NCBI GenBank assembly: GCA_017548275.1
Contig: JAFZAH010000038.1
Location: forward strand, 62,001 to 126,000
Direction: 5' to 3'
Source of the DNA: Prevotella sp.
GTDB lineage: Bacteria; Bacteroidota; Bacteroidia; Bacteroidales; Bacteroidaceae
DNA length: 64,000 nt
Shown: positions 16,422 to 25,065 of the stretch, in pieces
How positions within the stretch are numbered: position 1 is the first letter of the stretch
Layout: every line of letters begins with the position of its first letter
The notes under the pieces: generated by a model
The model's input: the letters and a program-made list of their open reading frames with translations, nothing else
What the model was told of the DNA's origin: nothing
Database searches by the model: none
Translations under genes and position numbers: made by a program

Positions 16422-19334
16422 ATGCTAAAAAGATTTGTTTTCACATTAACATTTTTCATCACTTTATTATCCTTTCCTGTTCTGGGTCAAAGCGAGCAGT
16501 CGCTTCAAAAAAGCCTTGAGAGTTTTTTTGAGAACTACAGGCCCCAGAGCGGTGATTATCTGGTGAGAGCCAAACTGCAAAATTACAAGGTTGATGACGA
16601 GAACCATGTGTTGACAGTGACCGCCAGCGACCAGTTTTCCGAGCAGGAGTTTTCTCCCGAGATTGTTGATTACATCTACAAACGTATCAAGCGGTCCATA
16701 AGCGCCCCCTACAGCAGTTATACCATCCGTGTAAGAACACATGGCATGGAAATCAACCAGTTGATACCCAACCGGCTGGCGCATCGTAAAGACGCGTCAC
16801 GCACATGGGGTAATATCGAATACAAAGGTCATCCGTGGGTACAAAACGAGTCGAAGCCTCATGAGGTGACGCATGGACTGCAAAACCGCCATTTGTCAAT
16901 CGCGGCGAGCCATGGCCGTTATTACGACCGTGGCAAGGGCCGTTGGAAATGGCAACGTCCTAACCTATTCTGCACGACCGAGGATTTGTTCACCCAGACC
17001 ATCGTGGTGCCCTACCTCATCCCTATGCTTGAAAACGCCGGTGCAGTGGTGTTCTCCCCCCGTGAGCGCGACTGGCAGCGTCATGAGGCCATCGTTGACA
17101 ACGATGACGTCCGCCAAGCGCCCTATTACATTGAGAGCAACGGATGGGCAACCGCTCCCGGCAGCGGTTTCGCCTATCATCGCGGCACCTATCAAGACCA
17201 GGAAAACCCGTTTGTGGCAGGCACGGCGCGCATGACGCAAACAACGACCAACAAACATGCCACGAGTACCATCAATTATCAACCCGACATCCCCGCCGAC
17301 GGCAAATATGCCGTATATGTGAGTTACAAGACGGTGGAGAACAGTGTTGATGACGCGCAATATATCGTGACGCACAAAGGCCAACAGACCGTTTTCACAG
17401 TGAATCAGCAGATGGGCGGCAGCACGTGGGTGTATCTTGGAACGTTTGAGTTCGGCCAGGGTTGCACTCTCGACAACCGCGTGACGATAACCAACCAGAG
17501 TCGTCATCACGGGGTTGTGACCGCCGATGCCGTGCGTTTCGGCGGCGGCCGGGGCAATATCACCCGTGGCGGCAGCACGAGCGGTTTGGCGCGCAGTTTT
17601 GAAGGCTCACGTTATACTGCCCAGTGGTCAGGCGCACCCTACAGCGTATATAGTTGCAAGGAAGGAAAAGACGACTACAGTGATGACATCAACGCGCGCT
17701 CTTTCTTCAGCAACTGGATAGCCGGCGGATCCTGCTACGTGCCCAACACGGAAGGTAAGAAAGTGCCGTTGGAACTGGAGATGGCCGTACACAGCGATGC
17801 GGGATATGATAAGAACGGTGATAACGACCTCATCGGCACATTGTCGATTTGTACCACTAACTACAATGACGGAGTCTTGGCATCAGGCATCTCACGCATG
17901 GCTTCACGCGACTTCGCCGACGCTCTGCTTGTCAATGCCTACCATGATTTGAAAGACCGCTTCTCAAATTGGAAACGCCGTGTCACATACGACCGCAACT
18001 ACTCAGAGAGCCGTCTGCCCGCAGTGCCCTCCGCTATACTGGAGACATTGTCGCATCAGAACTTCGGTGATTTGCGCTACGGTTTCGACCCGAACTTCCG
18101 TTTCACACTGGCGCGCTCCATTTATAAAACCATCTTGCGTTTTGTCAACGAGATGCACGGCAAATCCTTCATCGTTCAGCCTTTGCGTCCCAATAACTTC
18201 CGCATTGAGTTCACTTCGCGTAACCGCGTCAAACTGAGTTGGAACGGTGTGAAAGACCCGCAAGAACCCACCGCCAACCCGACCGCATTCAATCTCTATA
18301 CCGCCAAAGGCGATGGCGGATTTGACAACGGCATGACCATCAAGGGCAATGCCTGCCAAATTGACTTACAACCTAACACGGTTTATCACTTTAAGGTAAC
18401 CGCTGTGAACCAAGGCGGTGAGAGTTTCCCCACCGAGGTGTTGTCAGCCTATTATCAGCCCGACGCCAAACAAACGGTGCTGGTGGTTAATGGTTTCAAC
18501 CGTCTGTCAGGTCCCGCCATAATTGACAGTAATGGTCAAAAAGGTTTCGATCTTACAGCCGACCCGGGAGTAACTTACGGACCGATGCCCGGTTGGGCTG
18601 GACGCCAGACCGTTTTCGACAACAGTCAACGCGGCAAGGAAGGTCCTGGAGCCTTGGGTTACTGCGGTGACGAGATGGCCGGTCGTTACATAGCCGGCAA
18701 CGATTTCAATTATGTGAAGACCCATGCCAACGCCATTGCCTCGACCCGTCATTACAACGTGGTCAGTTGTTCGAAAGAATCCGTTGAGACCGGTCAGGTG
18801 AAACTCTCGAAATACGACTGTGTCGATTTGGTGCTCGGATTGGAGAAAGACGACGGTCACTCACTGCTGATGTATAAGACCTTCACACCGCGCATGCAGC
18901 AGGTGTTATCTCAATATGTGAAGCAACATGGCAGTCTGCTGGTCAGCGGTTCCTATATCGGTGCCGACATGACCGAGCGTCAGGAGCAGGCGTTTCTGTC
19001 GAACGTGCTGAAAGTGCGCTATGCAGGCAGCGACCAGGGGAATTATGACAATGGCGTGAACGGTCTCAACTGCCGGTTCAACATCCACCGCGCGCTCAAC
19101 GAGCAGCATTATGCCGCCATCGCCCCCGATATTCTCCAAGCCGTGAATCCCGCCTTCTGCGCCATGCTCTACAGCGACCAGCACAGTGCGGCCGTAGCCT
19201 ATCAAGGCAACGATTACCGTTCGTTCACGATGGGATTCCCCTTTGAGTGCATCACCGAGGAGCATCAGCGCAACCAACTGATGTTGGGCATCATGAATTT
19301 CCTTTTGAATAAGAAGAAACCTGTAAAACGATAA
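16422..19334 (+). CDS. Secreted multidomain amidase with golvesin-like domain
   Basis: A 970-residue secreted protein with a signal peptide ending VLGQ. An N-acetylmuramoyl-L-alanine-amidase-like fold is split in two: a first part near residues 150-225 (SIAASHGRYYD, then VPYLIPMLENAGA and a PRERD strand) and a second near 400-580 (AVHSDAGYD, ILETLSHQN). Between them, about 227-376, is a golvesin/xanthan-lyase-type beta domain (YAVYVSYK, STWVYLGTFEF, VTADAVRFGGG). A fibronectin type III domain follows at about 590-680 and a Rossmann-like C-terminal domain at about 690-970. Close relatives are usually labelled xanthan lyase or golvesin-domain protein; cell wall or glycan cleavage is likely but unproved. 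It starts one base after the acyltransferase stop codon. Confidence 0.75.
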   Translation: MLKRFVFTLTFFITLLSFPVLGQSEQSLQKSLESFFENYRPQSGDYLVRAKLQNYKVDDENHVLTVTASDQFSEQEFSPEIVDYIYKRIKRSISAPYSSYTIRVRTHGMEINQLIPNRLAHRKDASRTWGNIEYKGHPWVQNESKPHEVTHGLQNRHLSIAASHGRYYDRGKGRWKWQRPNLFCTTEDLFTQTIVVPYLIPMLENAGAVVFSPRERDWQRHEAIVDNDDVRQAPYYIESNGWATAPGSGFAYHRGTYQDQENPFVAGTARMTQTTTNKHATSTINYQPDIPADGKYAVYVSYKTVENSVDDAQYIVTHKGQQTVFTVNQQMGGSTWVYLGTFEFGQGCTLDNRVTITNQSRHHGVVTADAVRFGGGRGNITRGGSTSGLARSFEGSRYTAQWSGAPYSVYSCKEGKDDYSDDINARSFFSNWIAGGSCYVPNTEGKKVPLELEMAVHSDAGYDKNGDNDLIGTLSICTTNYNDGVLASGISRMASRDFADALLVNAYHDLKDRFSNWKRRVTYDRNYSESRLPAVPSAILETLSHQNFGDLRYGFDPNFRFTLARSIYKTILRFVNEMHGKSFIVQPLRPNNFRIEFTSRNRVKLSWNGVKDPQEPTANPTAFNLYTAKGDGGFDNGMTIKGNACQIDLQPNTVYHFKVTAVNQGGESFPTEVLSAYYQPDAKQTVLVVNGFNRLSGPAIIDSNGQKGFDLTADPGVTYGPMPGWAGRQTVFDNSQRGKEGPGALGYCGDEMAGRYIAGNDFNYVKTHANAIASTRHYNVVSCSKESVETGQVKLSKYDCVDLVLGLEKDDGHSLLMYKTFTPRMQQVLSQYVKQHGSLLVSGSYIGADMTERQEQAFLSNVLKVRYAGSDQGNYDNGVNGLNCRFNIHRALNEQHYAAIAPDILQAVNPAFCAMLYSDQHSAAVAYQGNDYRSFTMGFPFECITEEHQRNQLMLGIMNFLLNKKKPVKR

Positions 19335-19336
19335 CC

Positions 19337-19681
19337 ATGTATAAAATACAAACCAACGCCTCGGGTACCCGCTCCATCGAGTTGAGCGACACCCATCTTT
19401 CTACCATTCACCGTTATCAGTTGTTAGACCATCTGGTAGGCAGTAACGGCATCATCGACGAAGGCGTGCTCGACCGTCTGAAACTGACGGTGCGCTCACT
19501 GCTGAGCGGTGAGAGCGGCAGCGACCATGACCTGCTCGACCTGTGTCTGGATGTGATTTATCACAACAACATGAAAGCCTACGGTCTGAACAATCTGGTG
19601 AAGTTATACACCGAATGGCAGTCCAGTCATCAGGAAGAGGCAAGCGAACCCGAACCGACAGAAGAGGCGCCAACGGCATAA
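19337..19681 (+). CDS. Small unknown protein with acidic C-terminal tail
   Basis: A 114-residue cytosolic protein. The body is helical (STIHRYQLLDHLVGSNGIID, then YHNNMKAYGLNNLVKLYTEW). The last 20 residues are a Glu/Pro/Ala/Thr tail. No family recognised. It begins 2 bp after the amidase gene stop and 22 bp before ygiQ, so translation is probably coupled within one operon. Codon use matches its neighbours. Confidence 0.65.
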   Translation: MYKIQTNASGTRSIELSDTHLSTIHRYQLLDHLVGSNGIIDEGVLDRLKLTVRSLLSGESGSDHDLLDLCLDVIYHNNMKAYGLNNLVKLYTEWQSSHQEEASEPEPTEEAPTA

Positions 19682-19703
19682 GACTTCCCCTCCCGTAACG
19701 GAT

Positions 19704-21683
19704 ATGGCAGCCACAGGGTATCAACTGACAGACTGGCTCCCCACGACGAAAAAAGAAGTGGAATTGCGTGGTTGGGAGCAGTTGGATGTCATCCTTTTTT
19801 CGGGTGACGCCTACGTTGACCATCCCTCATTCGGTGCTGCCGTGATAGGCCGCACATTGGAGGCGGCGGGTTATCGGGTGGCTATTGTTCCCCAGCCCGA
19901 CTGGCATGGCGACTACCGCGATTTCAAGAAACTGGGCGTGCCGCGCTTGTTTTTCGGTATTGCGCCCGGTTGCATGGACTCGATGGTGAACAAATACACC
20001 GCCGCACGCCGTCTTCGCGCAGAAGACGCTTATAGTCCTGACGGGCACCATAGTTACCGCCCGGAATATCCCACGATTGTCTATACCAAGATATTGAAAG
20101 AGTTGTTTCCTGACACCCCGGTGGTGTTAGGAGGCATCGAAGCGTCGTTGCGCCGGCTGACGCATTACGACTACTGGCAAAACCGCCTGATGCGCTGTAT
20201 TCTGCACGATTCGGGCGGCGACATGATTATTTACGGTATGGGAGAGCGCCCTATCGTGGAGTTGTGCCGTCAGATGGACGAGGGACTTCCCGTCTCCGCC
20301 ATTCGCGATACCCCACAGACAGTATATCTCTCGAAAGAAAGCGACATACCCGGCGGTATCGGCGAGAACGACATCGTTCTGCACAGTCATGAGCGTTGCC
20401 TGAAGGACAAACGGGCCGAAGCGGAGAATTACCGTCACATCGAAGAGGAGTCAAACAAGATGCATGCCCAGCGTCTGCTGCAAAAGACGGGCGACCTCTA
20501 TACGGTGGTGAATCCCCCCTACCCGCCCATGACGACCGCAGAGATTGACGCTTCGTTCGACCTGCCCTATACACGGCTGCCTCACCCCAAATACAAGAAC
20601 AAGCGCATCCCCGCTTTTGACATGATTAAGCATTCGGTGAATATCCACCGGGGGTGTTTCGGAGGTTGCGCCTTTTGTACCATCAGTGCCCATCAGGGGA
20701 AATTTATCAGTTGCCGCAGCAAGGAGAGCATCCTGCGCGAAGTGAAACAAGTGGCCGCATTGCCCGATTTCAAGGGTTATCTGTCGGATTTAGGCGGTCC
20801 GTCGGCCAACATGTACGGCATGCACGGGCGCAATGAGAAGGCCTGCGAGCACTGCAAGCGTCCGTCGTGCATCCATCCGCAGATTTGTCCCAACCTGAAT
20901 ACTGACCACAGCGCACTGCTTGACATCTATCACGCCGTTGACGCTTTGCCTGAAATCAAGAAGAGTTTTATCGGCAGCGGTGTGCGCTATGACCTGCTGT
21001 TGCACGAGAGCAAGGACGAGGCAGCGAACGCCTCTGCCCGCCGTTATACCCGTGAACTGATATGCCGACATGTGAGCGGACGCTTGAAGGTTGCCCCAGA
21101 ACATACGTCGGATGCGGTGTTGCATCTGATGCGGAAACCGTCATTCCGGTTGTTTGAGCAATTTAAGCGGGTTTTCGACCACATCAACCAAGAGGAGCAA
21201 CTGCGGCAGCAAATCATCCCTTACTTCATCAGCAGTCATCCTGGTTGCCACGAGGCAGACATGGCAGAATTGGCTGTCAAGACGAAACAGATGGATTTCC
21301 ATCTGGAACAGGTACAAGACTTCACACCCACGCCGATGACCATCAGCACTGAAATGTGGTACACAGGCTATGACCCCTATACATTGGAACCTGTGTTCAG
21401 TGCTAAGACTGCCGAGGAGAAACAGGCGCAGCGTATGTTCTTCTTCTGGTATCAACCCGAAGAGCGCAGAAAGATAGAAAGGGAATTGCGCCGTATCGGG
21501 CGTGCCGACCTTATCAACCAATTATACGGACATCAAGACCGGCGGCCTTTTGAGAGGAACCGTTTTGAACAACCTGCAGGGGGCAGAAAGGGAGAACAGC
21601 CGTTTGACAAAAAGAACAAGCGGCCATTCGACGAAAGAGATTCTTCGCCGAGACGTTATCAAAAGAAGAGAAATAAGAGATAA
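19704..21683 (+). CDS. ygiQ: YgiQ-family radical SAM protein
   Basis: A 659-residue iron-sulfur protein. The radical SAM cluster motif CxxxCxxC is C318, C322 and C325 in RGCFGGCAFC. The N-terminal ~290 residues are the UPF0313/B12-binding-like region (DVILFSGDAYVDHPSFG, FFGIAPGCMDSMVNKYTA, LGGIEASLRRLTHYDYW). A second Cys group (EHCKRPSCIHPQIC, near residue 390) is typical of the family. YgiQ proteins are widespread but the reaction is not established. The last ~50 residues are a basic, low-complexity Lys/Arg/Phe tail (RRPFERNRFEQP), possibly nucleic acid binding by inference. Confidence 0.9.
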   Translation: MAATGYQLTDWLPTTKKEVELRGWEQLDVILFSGDAYVDHPSFGAAVIGRTLEAAGYRVAIVPQPDWHGDYRDFKKLGVPRLFFGIAPGCMDSMVNKYTAARRLRAEDAYSPDGHHSYRPEYPTIVYTKILKELFPDTPVVLGGIEASLRRLTHYDYWQNRLMRCILHDSGGDMIIYGMGERPIVELCRQMDEGLPVSAIRDTPQTVYLSKESDIPGGIGENDIVLHSHERCLKDKRAEAENYRHIEEESNKMHAQRLLQKTGDLYTVVNPPYPPMTTAEIDASFDLPYTRLPHPKYKNKRIPAFDMIKHSVNIHRGCFGGCAFCTISAHQGKFISCRSKESILREVKQVAALPDFKGYLSDLGGPSANMYGMHGRNEKACEHCKRPSCIHPQICPNLNTDHSALLDIYHAVDALPEIKKSFIGSGVRYDLLLHESKDEAANASARRYTRELICRHVSGRLKVAPEHTSDAVLHLMRKPSFRLFEQFKRVFDHINQEEQLRQQIIPYFISSHPGCHEADMAELAVKTKQMDFHLEQVQDFTPTPMTISTEMWYTGYDPYTLEPVFSAKTAEEKQAQRMFFFWYQPEERRKIERELRRIGRADLINQLYGHQDRRPFERNRFEQPAGGRKGEQPFDKKNKRPFDERDSSPRRYQKKRNKR

Positions 21684-21741
21684 CGGATTACTGGTTCTTA
21701 TGAAATAGGCGTTTTTTCGGATTACAAATCCTTATACTCAA

Positions 21742-21759
21742 TTGGTCGGATCCGACCAA
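21742..21759. repeat. Perfect 18-bp palindrome
   Basis: TTGGTCGGATCCGACCAA is a loop-free perfect inverted repeat. It is flanked by a wider imperfect pair, ACTCAAT on the left and ATTGAGT on the right. It lies between convergent ygiQ (+) and the orphan gene (-), 58 bp after the ygiQ stop. There is no T run, so it is not an obvious terminator; a symmetric protein-binding site is possible. Confidence 0.6.
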
Positions 21760-21777
21760 ACGGGATAGATTGAGTGA

Positions 21778-22167
21778 TTATAGTGAAATGGTTTCTTGAT
21801 TGTCGTCATTCTCCATAATAGGAAGATTACCTGTTACAGCATCTACCATAAACTTTTTGATGACCGGCATGAATTTTATTATCTTTTTCCCTTGTAATTT
21901 TATCCATCTTTCATAACTCATAAGCCCGTCTTCTTTTGTATCGCAGTCGCAGTTTAAGATATAACTAGAATTATCTATTTTTCTTATAGACATTTTAAAT
22001 GCATCTTCAGTATTGTCTGATATGTATTTCTCCATTTCTTCAGTACTGCGAAAGTGATCTCGCAGACAATACCATTCCTTATTGCAAACAAGGTCTAAAT
22101 GAATAAGATTATTATCCTTTGTAATTACAGACACTCTTATAAAAGAGTCAACATCATTCATTGTCAT
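21778..22167 (-). CDS. Unknown 129-residue protein, immunity-protein-like
   Basis: A small soluble acidic protein without signal peptide (VRVSVITKDNNLIHLDLVCN, then YERWIKLQGKKIIKFMPVIK). No family recognised. It is visibly more AT-rich than its neighbours and lies between two conserved-looking genes on opposite strands. Its ATG overlaps the stop of a 39-codon frame that looks like the C-terminal end of a larger protein. This arrangement and size fit an immunity gene left behind after loss of most of a polymorphic toxin, but no immunity fold could be identified by eye. Confidence 0.6.
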   Translation of the reverse strand: MTMNDVDSFIRVSVITKDNNLIHLDLVCNKEWYCLRDHFRSTEEMEKYISDNTEDAFKMSIRKIDNSSYILNCDCDTKEDGLMSYERWIKLQGKKIIKFMPVIKKFMVDAVTGNLPIMENDDNQETISL

Positions 22168-22273
22168 TGCTGTTCATTGTCTTGTATGTTTCATATCCAA
22201 TAGACGTAGGAAGCAAGGCCTTTCCATATTTGTTGAAAACCTCTGCTGCAGCATCCCAAAAATTATGCATCAT
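22154..22273 (-). pseudogene. 39-codon frame, possible remnant of a toxin C-terminus
   Basis: The minus strand from 22273 reads MMHNFWDAAAEVFNKYGKAL and continues for 19 more residues to a TGA at 22156-22154. It has no signal or start-site features, and an in-frame stop lies 18 bp upstream. The last codons overlap the ATG of the 129-residue gene by 14 bases. The sequence looks like the end of a longer protein. Low GC matches the partner gene. It could instead be a genuine short peptide. Confidence 0.35.
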
Positions 22274-22322
22274 CAATAATTGAAAATAAAGTCAAAGATT
22301 ATTAAGGATTGGGGAGGTTCTT

Positions 22323-23345
22323 TTATTCGCTTTTAATGACGATGGTTTTGAGCCAGTCGCAGAGGACGCCTCCGTATTGGTCTTGAGAATCGGCGACGAG
22401 GACGATGACTTGGTCGCCATTGCTGAGTTTAGGGCCGAGGCACATTCCCTCAAAATTGGCGATGGACTGCACGAACAAACCCAATGATGTGCGCCACTGG
22501 CAGATGAGTTGTTTTTTCAGCACTTTCTCTTTGTTCCATGCGGCATCGCCAGCCACCTTGTTCTCTTTTTGGGGATGTACACAATAAATTTTGGAATTGA
22601 CGAAAGCGCCGAGTTTTCCGTTCGGAACATAAAACTCACGTTCCATGACCAACAAATCGCCGTTATCGAGCGCAGTGAGGGCGCTACACCCCATGGCGTA
22701 TCTCGTTGACTTGTTTTTTGCCACGGGCGCATCCATCTCGTAGAGATATTGTCCGGCTGGTTGCAAATCTTCCGTAAACGCCTGAAGACGCAACCTGTTT
22801 TTTGTGTTAGACCCGCCTGCTGCCTGTTGACCGTCGGCTTTCAAGGTGCTCTCGGTGGTTATCCAAAAACGATGGGTGTTCCCGTTGTACGTAACCGACT
22901 CCACACCGTATTTCCCTCCGGCATTGAGAAAACGTTTTGGCATTTTCAGCATCCGCCCCGTGCGTTTTCCGTTCAAGTCATACTCGCGCGCCTGATTGTC
23001 GGATTCGCCCACGACGAACAGTGTCTTTTTTGAGGGGAAGAAAGCGATATCCTCGGCATCACGCCCGTTATTACCGTTTTCTTTTCTCTCTTTGAGAGTC
23101 GCGTTTTTTATGACGCCCGTATTGGGGTCAATACTGATTTTGAAAATCAAGAACCCGTCTTTTGCCTTGTCAGACACCACAGCATACTCATCCTCACCGA
23201 GCCATGTGATACCGCTGTAATTACCTGCGGGAATATGCTCGGGGAACTCCTTTTGCCGATGTTCTTTCACCAGACGGGTCTGTGCATCGGCCATGACTGC
23301 GACCATAATCAATGTGAGAAGACAAAAGACGGTTTTTCTCATCAT
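22323..23345 (-). CDS. Secreted esterase-like-of-phytase family beta-propeller protein
   Basis: A 340-residue secreted protein (signal peptide ending MADAQ). Repeated propeller strands are seen: YSGITWLGEDEYAVVSDK, DAEDIAFFPSKKTLFVVGES, GVESVTYNGNTHRFWITTES, GCSALTALDNGDLLVMER, and ANFEGMCLGPKLSNGDQVI. Asp/Glu residues at equivalent places are the putative Ca or substrate ligands of the phytase-like esterase family. The reaction is not established. It ends with the typical VLVADSQDQYGG strand. It lies 36 bp downstream of the metallo-beta-lactamase-fold gene on the same strand and is probably co-transcribed with it. Confidence 0.8.
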   Translation of the reverse strand: MMRKTVFCLLTLIMVAVMADAQTRLVKEHRQKEFPEHIPAGNYSGITWLGEDEYAVVSDKAKDGFLIFKISIDPNTGVIKNATLKERKENGNNGRDAEDIAFFPSKKTLFVVGESDNQAREYDLNGKRTGRMLKMPKRFLNAGGKYGVESVTYNGNTHRFWITTESTLKADGQQAAGGSNTKNRLRLQAFTEDLQPAGQYLYEMDAPVAKNKSTRYAMGCSALTALDNGDLLVMEREFYVPNGKLGAFVNSKIYCVHPQKENKVAGDAAWNKEKVLKKQLICQWRTSLGLFVQSIANFEGMCLGPKLSNGDQVIVLVADSQDQYGGVLCDWLKTIVIKSE

Positions 23346-23381
23346 GTCAGAGGACAGATAACAATTATAACAGTAGATAAA

Positions 23382-24185
23382 TCAAATCAATTCGTAAGGT
23401 CCAGAGGGGTTTTTGCGTTTGAGCACGTCCATCTTAAAATCGACACCGACAACAATGCCATGCCTTCTCAATTCCTGTTCAACAGTGATGCGCGCCAGTT
23501 CGGGGTGATTGTTCTCTTCGCTGAGATGACAGAGCCAAACCTGCCTTAATTCTGGAGTAGCATTCTCAACAAGCGCCTGAGCACAGGCATGATTGGAGAG
23601 GTGTCCCTCCTCGCTGCTGATTCTGTCTTTCAAGTATTGGGGATATGCACCACCTCTGAGCATCTCGACATCATGATTCGCCTCGATGACGAGGTAATTT
23701 GCCTTGGAGATAAGTTGTTTCATCTGTTCAGTGACATGGCCGGCATCGGTCATGAGACAGAAATTGACATCCTGCCATTGAATGAAGAATCCCACATTGT
23801 CGTTGCTGTCGTGTGGCACGAAGAAAGGCGTGACGTTGAACTCACCCATCAGCACGGTCTTGTCTTTTTCGAGGAATTTGGCATCAGCACCATCGATTTT
23901 CGCCCTGACACAATAATTGGTGTTAATGCCCCTGTGCACATCTTCAGTAGCATAAACCGGCACATGCAGGTCTCTGCTTAGCGACCCTACCGACTTGACA
24001 TGGTCGGCATGATCGTGAGTAATCAGAATATGGTGTATGCGGTTCATGGAAATCCCATATTCCGCAAATTGTTTTTTCAGCGTTCTCACCCCTATGCCCG
24101 CGTCAATCAGGATGGCATCATCAGGGGAATATAGCAGGTAGCAATTGCCGCTACTGCCACTGCCAAAAGAGAGAAATTTCAGCAT
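23382..24185 (-). CDS. WalJ/YycJ-like metallo-beta-lactamase-fold hydrolase
   Basis: A 267-residue cytosolic protein. It opens with FGSGSSGNCYLL, as in the YycJ/WalJ family, then ILIDAGIG. The metal site is THDHADH at residues 56-62, followed by a later FVPHDSNDNVG His/Asp pair and the MTDAGHV ligand. WalJ-type proteins are linked to 5'-3' DNA exonuclease activity and cell wall coordination in Firmicutes; in Bacteroidetes the role is not settled. Length is normal. A TACTTTTG box lies about 20 bp before the ATG. Confidence 0.85.
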   Translation of the reverse strand: MLKFLSFGSGSSGNCYLLYSPDDAILIDAGIGVRTLKKQFAEYGISMNRIHHILITHDHADHVKSVGSLSRDLHVPVYATEDVHRGINTNYCVRAKIDGADAKFLEKDKTVLMGEFNVTPFFVPHDSNDNVGFFIQWQDVNFCLMTDAGHVTEQMKQLISKANYLVIEANHDVEMLRGGAYPQYLKDRISSEEGHLSNHACAQALVENATPELRQVWLCHLSEENNHPELARITVEQELRRHGIVVGVDFKMDVLKRKNPSGPYELI

Positions 24186-24203
24186 TGTGTGTGTTTATTT
24201 TTG

Positions 24204-24211
24204 CAAAAGTA
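24204..24211 (-). promoter_or_regulatory. -7 box of the WalJ-like gene
   Basis: The minus strand reads TACTTTTG followed by C, 18 bp before the ATG. No TTG at standard spacing upstream. Confidence 0.45.
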
Positions 24212-24378
24212 CGCATTATTTTTGAAACAGTGGTCATGAAAAGTGATTTTTTAACTTAACGAGATTTCGACGAATTATTAAGTAGTCGCCTTGGCGAGAT
24301 ATTTTACAAATTTTAATCAAATCTTTCAAGAGTCTGCCACGAGTGGCACAAAATCGGAAAGCACTATTTGGTTTACAT

Positions 24379-24517
24379 CGAATTTTGTAACGACTCAGCA
24401 AAATGTGCTAGCACATTTTGCTTTCGCTGCTCCAAATTTGATTTACAACCGAATTTTGTCACGACTCAGCAGAAAATGCAAGCACTTTCTGCTTTCGCTG
24501 CTCCAAAATTTGGTTTT
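24379..24517 (+). repeat. Dimeric 71-bp palindromic repeat, left array
   Basis: Two copies of a ~66-bp unit start at 24379 and 24450 (71-bp period). Each reads CGAATTTTGT, an ACGACTC stretch, a palindromic core, then TTTCGCTGCTCCAAAT/ATTTG. The core of copy one is GCAAAATGTGC-TA-GCACATTTTGC (24 bp, perfect). The core of copy two is GCAGAAAATGC-AA-GCACTTTCTGC (one mismatch). The stems differ in sequence but keep pairing. A third decayed unit may precede them (24330-24375). The same dimer occurs inverted at 28757-28894. The right-hand end of copy two supplies the -33 TTG of the next promoter. The rest of 24186-24573 has no gene. Confidence 0.85.
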
Positions 24518-24540
24518 TATGTGGACTTGGATTAACTTTG
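24510..24540 (+). promoter_or_regulatory. Promoter of the 163-residue lipoprotein gene
   Basis: TTG at 24510-24512, inside the CCAAAATTTGG end of the repeat, a 20-bp spacer, then TAACTTTG at 24533-24540. Transcription would start near 24547, after the first in-frame ATG at 24538, so translation begins at 24574. Confidence 0.75.
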
Positions 24541-24573
24541 CACGACATAAACCCATCAACCATCTCAATCGTC

Positions 24574-25065
24574 ATGAATCATCGTACATCCTCCACTCTA
24601 TCGTTATTGTATGGCATGCTTGTAATACTTTGTGTGTCAATGGTTTCCTTTTCGTGCGAACGGCAAGAGAAACGTCCTGCCCAAGGCAATGCAACAACAA
24701 CTGTAGAGAAGTTTTGTGCTGCGTATTTCAATCTTCAGTATGAGGAGGCACTGAAATATTGCACCCCTGAATCACAAAAATGGATTTCCTTCGCAGCAAG
24801 CAATATTTCCGAGGAGGATCTGGCGGTGATGCGCAACCGAGAGGGAGGCACGTCGATAGAAGTGACAGAGATAGACGCCCATGACACCGACACCATAGGA
24901 CAAGCCACTGTGAAAGCAGGCAACTATTTAAGTATAGAGAAGATTGATGACAAAGCCTATATCGCAGATGAAGGCATCTTCCATTTTGACCTTGTGAAAC
25001 GTGACGGAAAATGGAAGGTCAGAATGGCAGGCCTACCGCGAAATGAAATGCGAAATCGCGACTGA
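24574..25065 (+). CDS. Small lipoprotein with NTF2-like/DUF4878-type domain
   Basis: A 163-residue protein. A hydrophobic N-terminus ends at VSFSC, a relaxed lipobox, so it is probably a lipoprotein. The mature part is an NTF2-like cone: VEKFCAAYFNLQYEEALKYC (first helix pair), then strands GQATVKAGNYL and GIFHFDLVKRDGKWKVRM. The DGKWKV end is typical of DUF4878-like proteins of unknown function. The ATG at 24538 is rejected on promoter position. The last 47 bp overlap the 3' end of the TamL gene on the other strand. Confidence 0.72.
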   Translation: MNHRTSSTLSLLYGMLVILCVSMVSFSCERQEKRPAQGNATTTVEKFCAAYFNLQYEEALKYCTPESQKWISFAASNISEEDLAVMRNREGGTSIEVTEIDAHDTDTIGQATVKAGNYLSIEKIDDKAYIADEGIFHFDLVKRDGKWKVRMAGLPRNEMRNRD

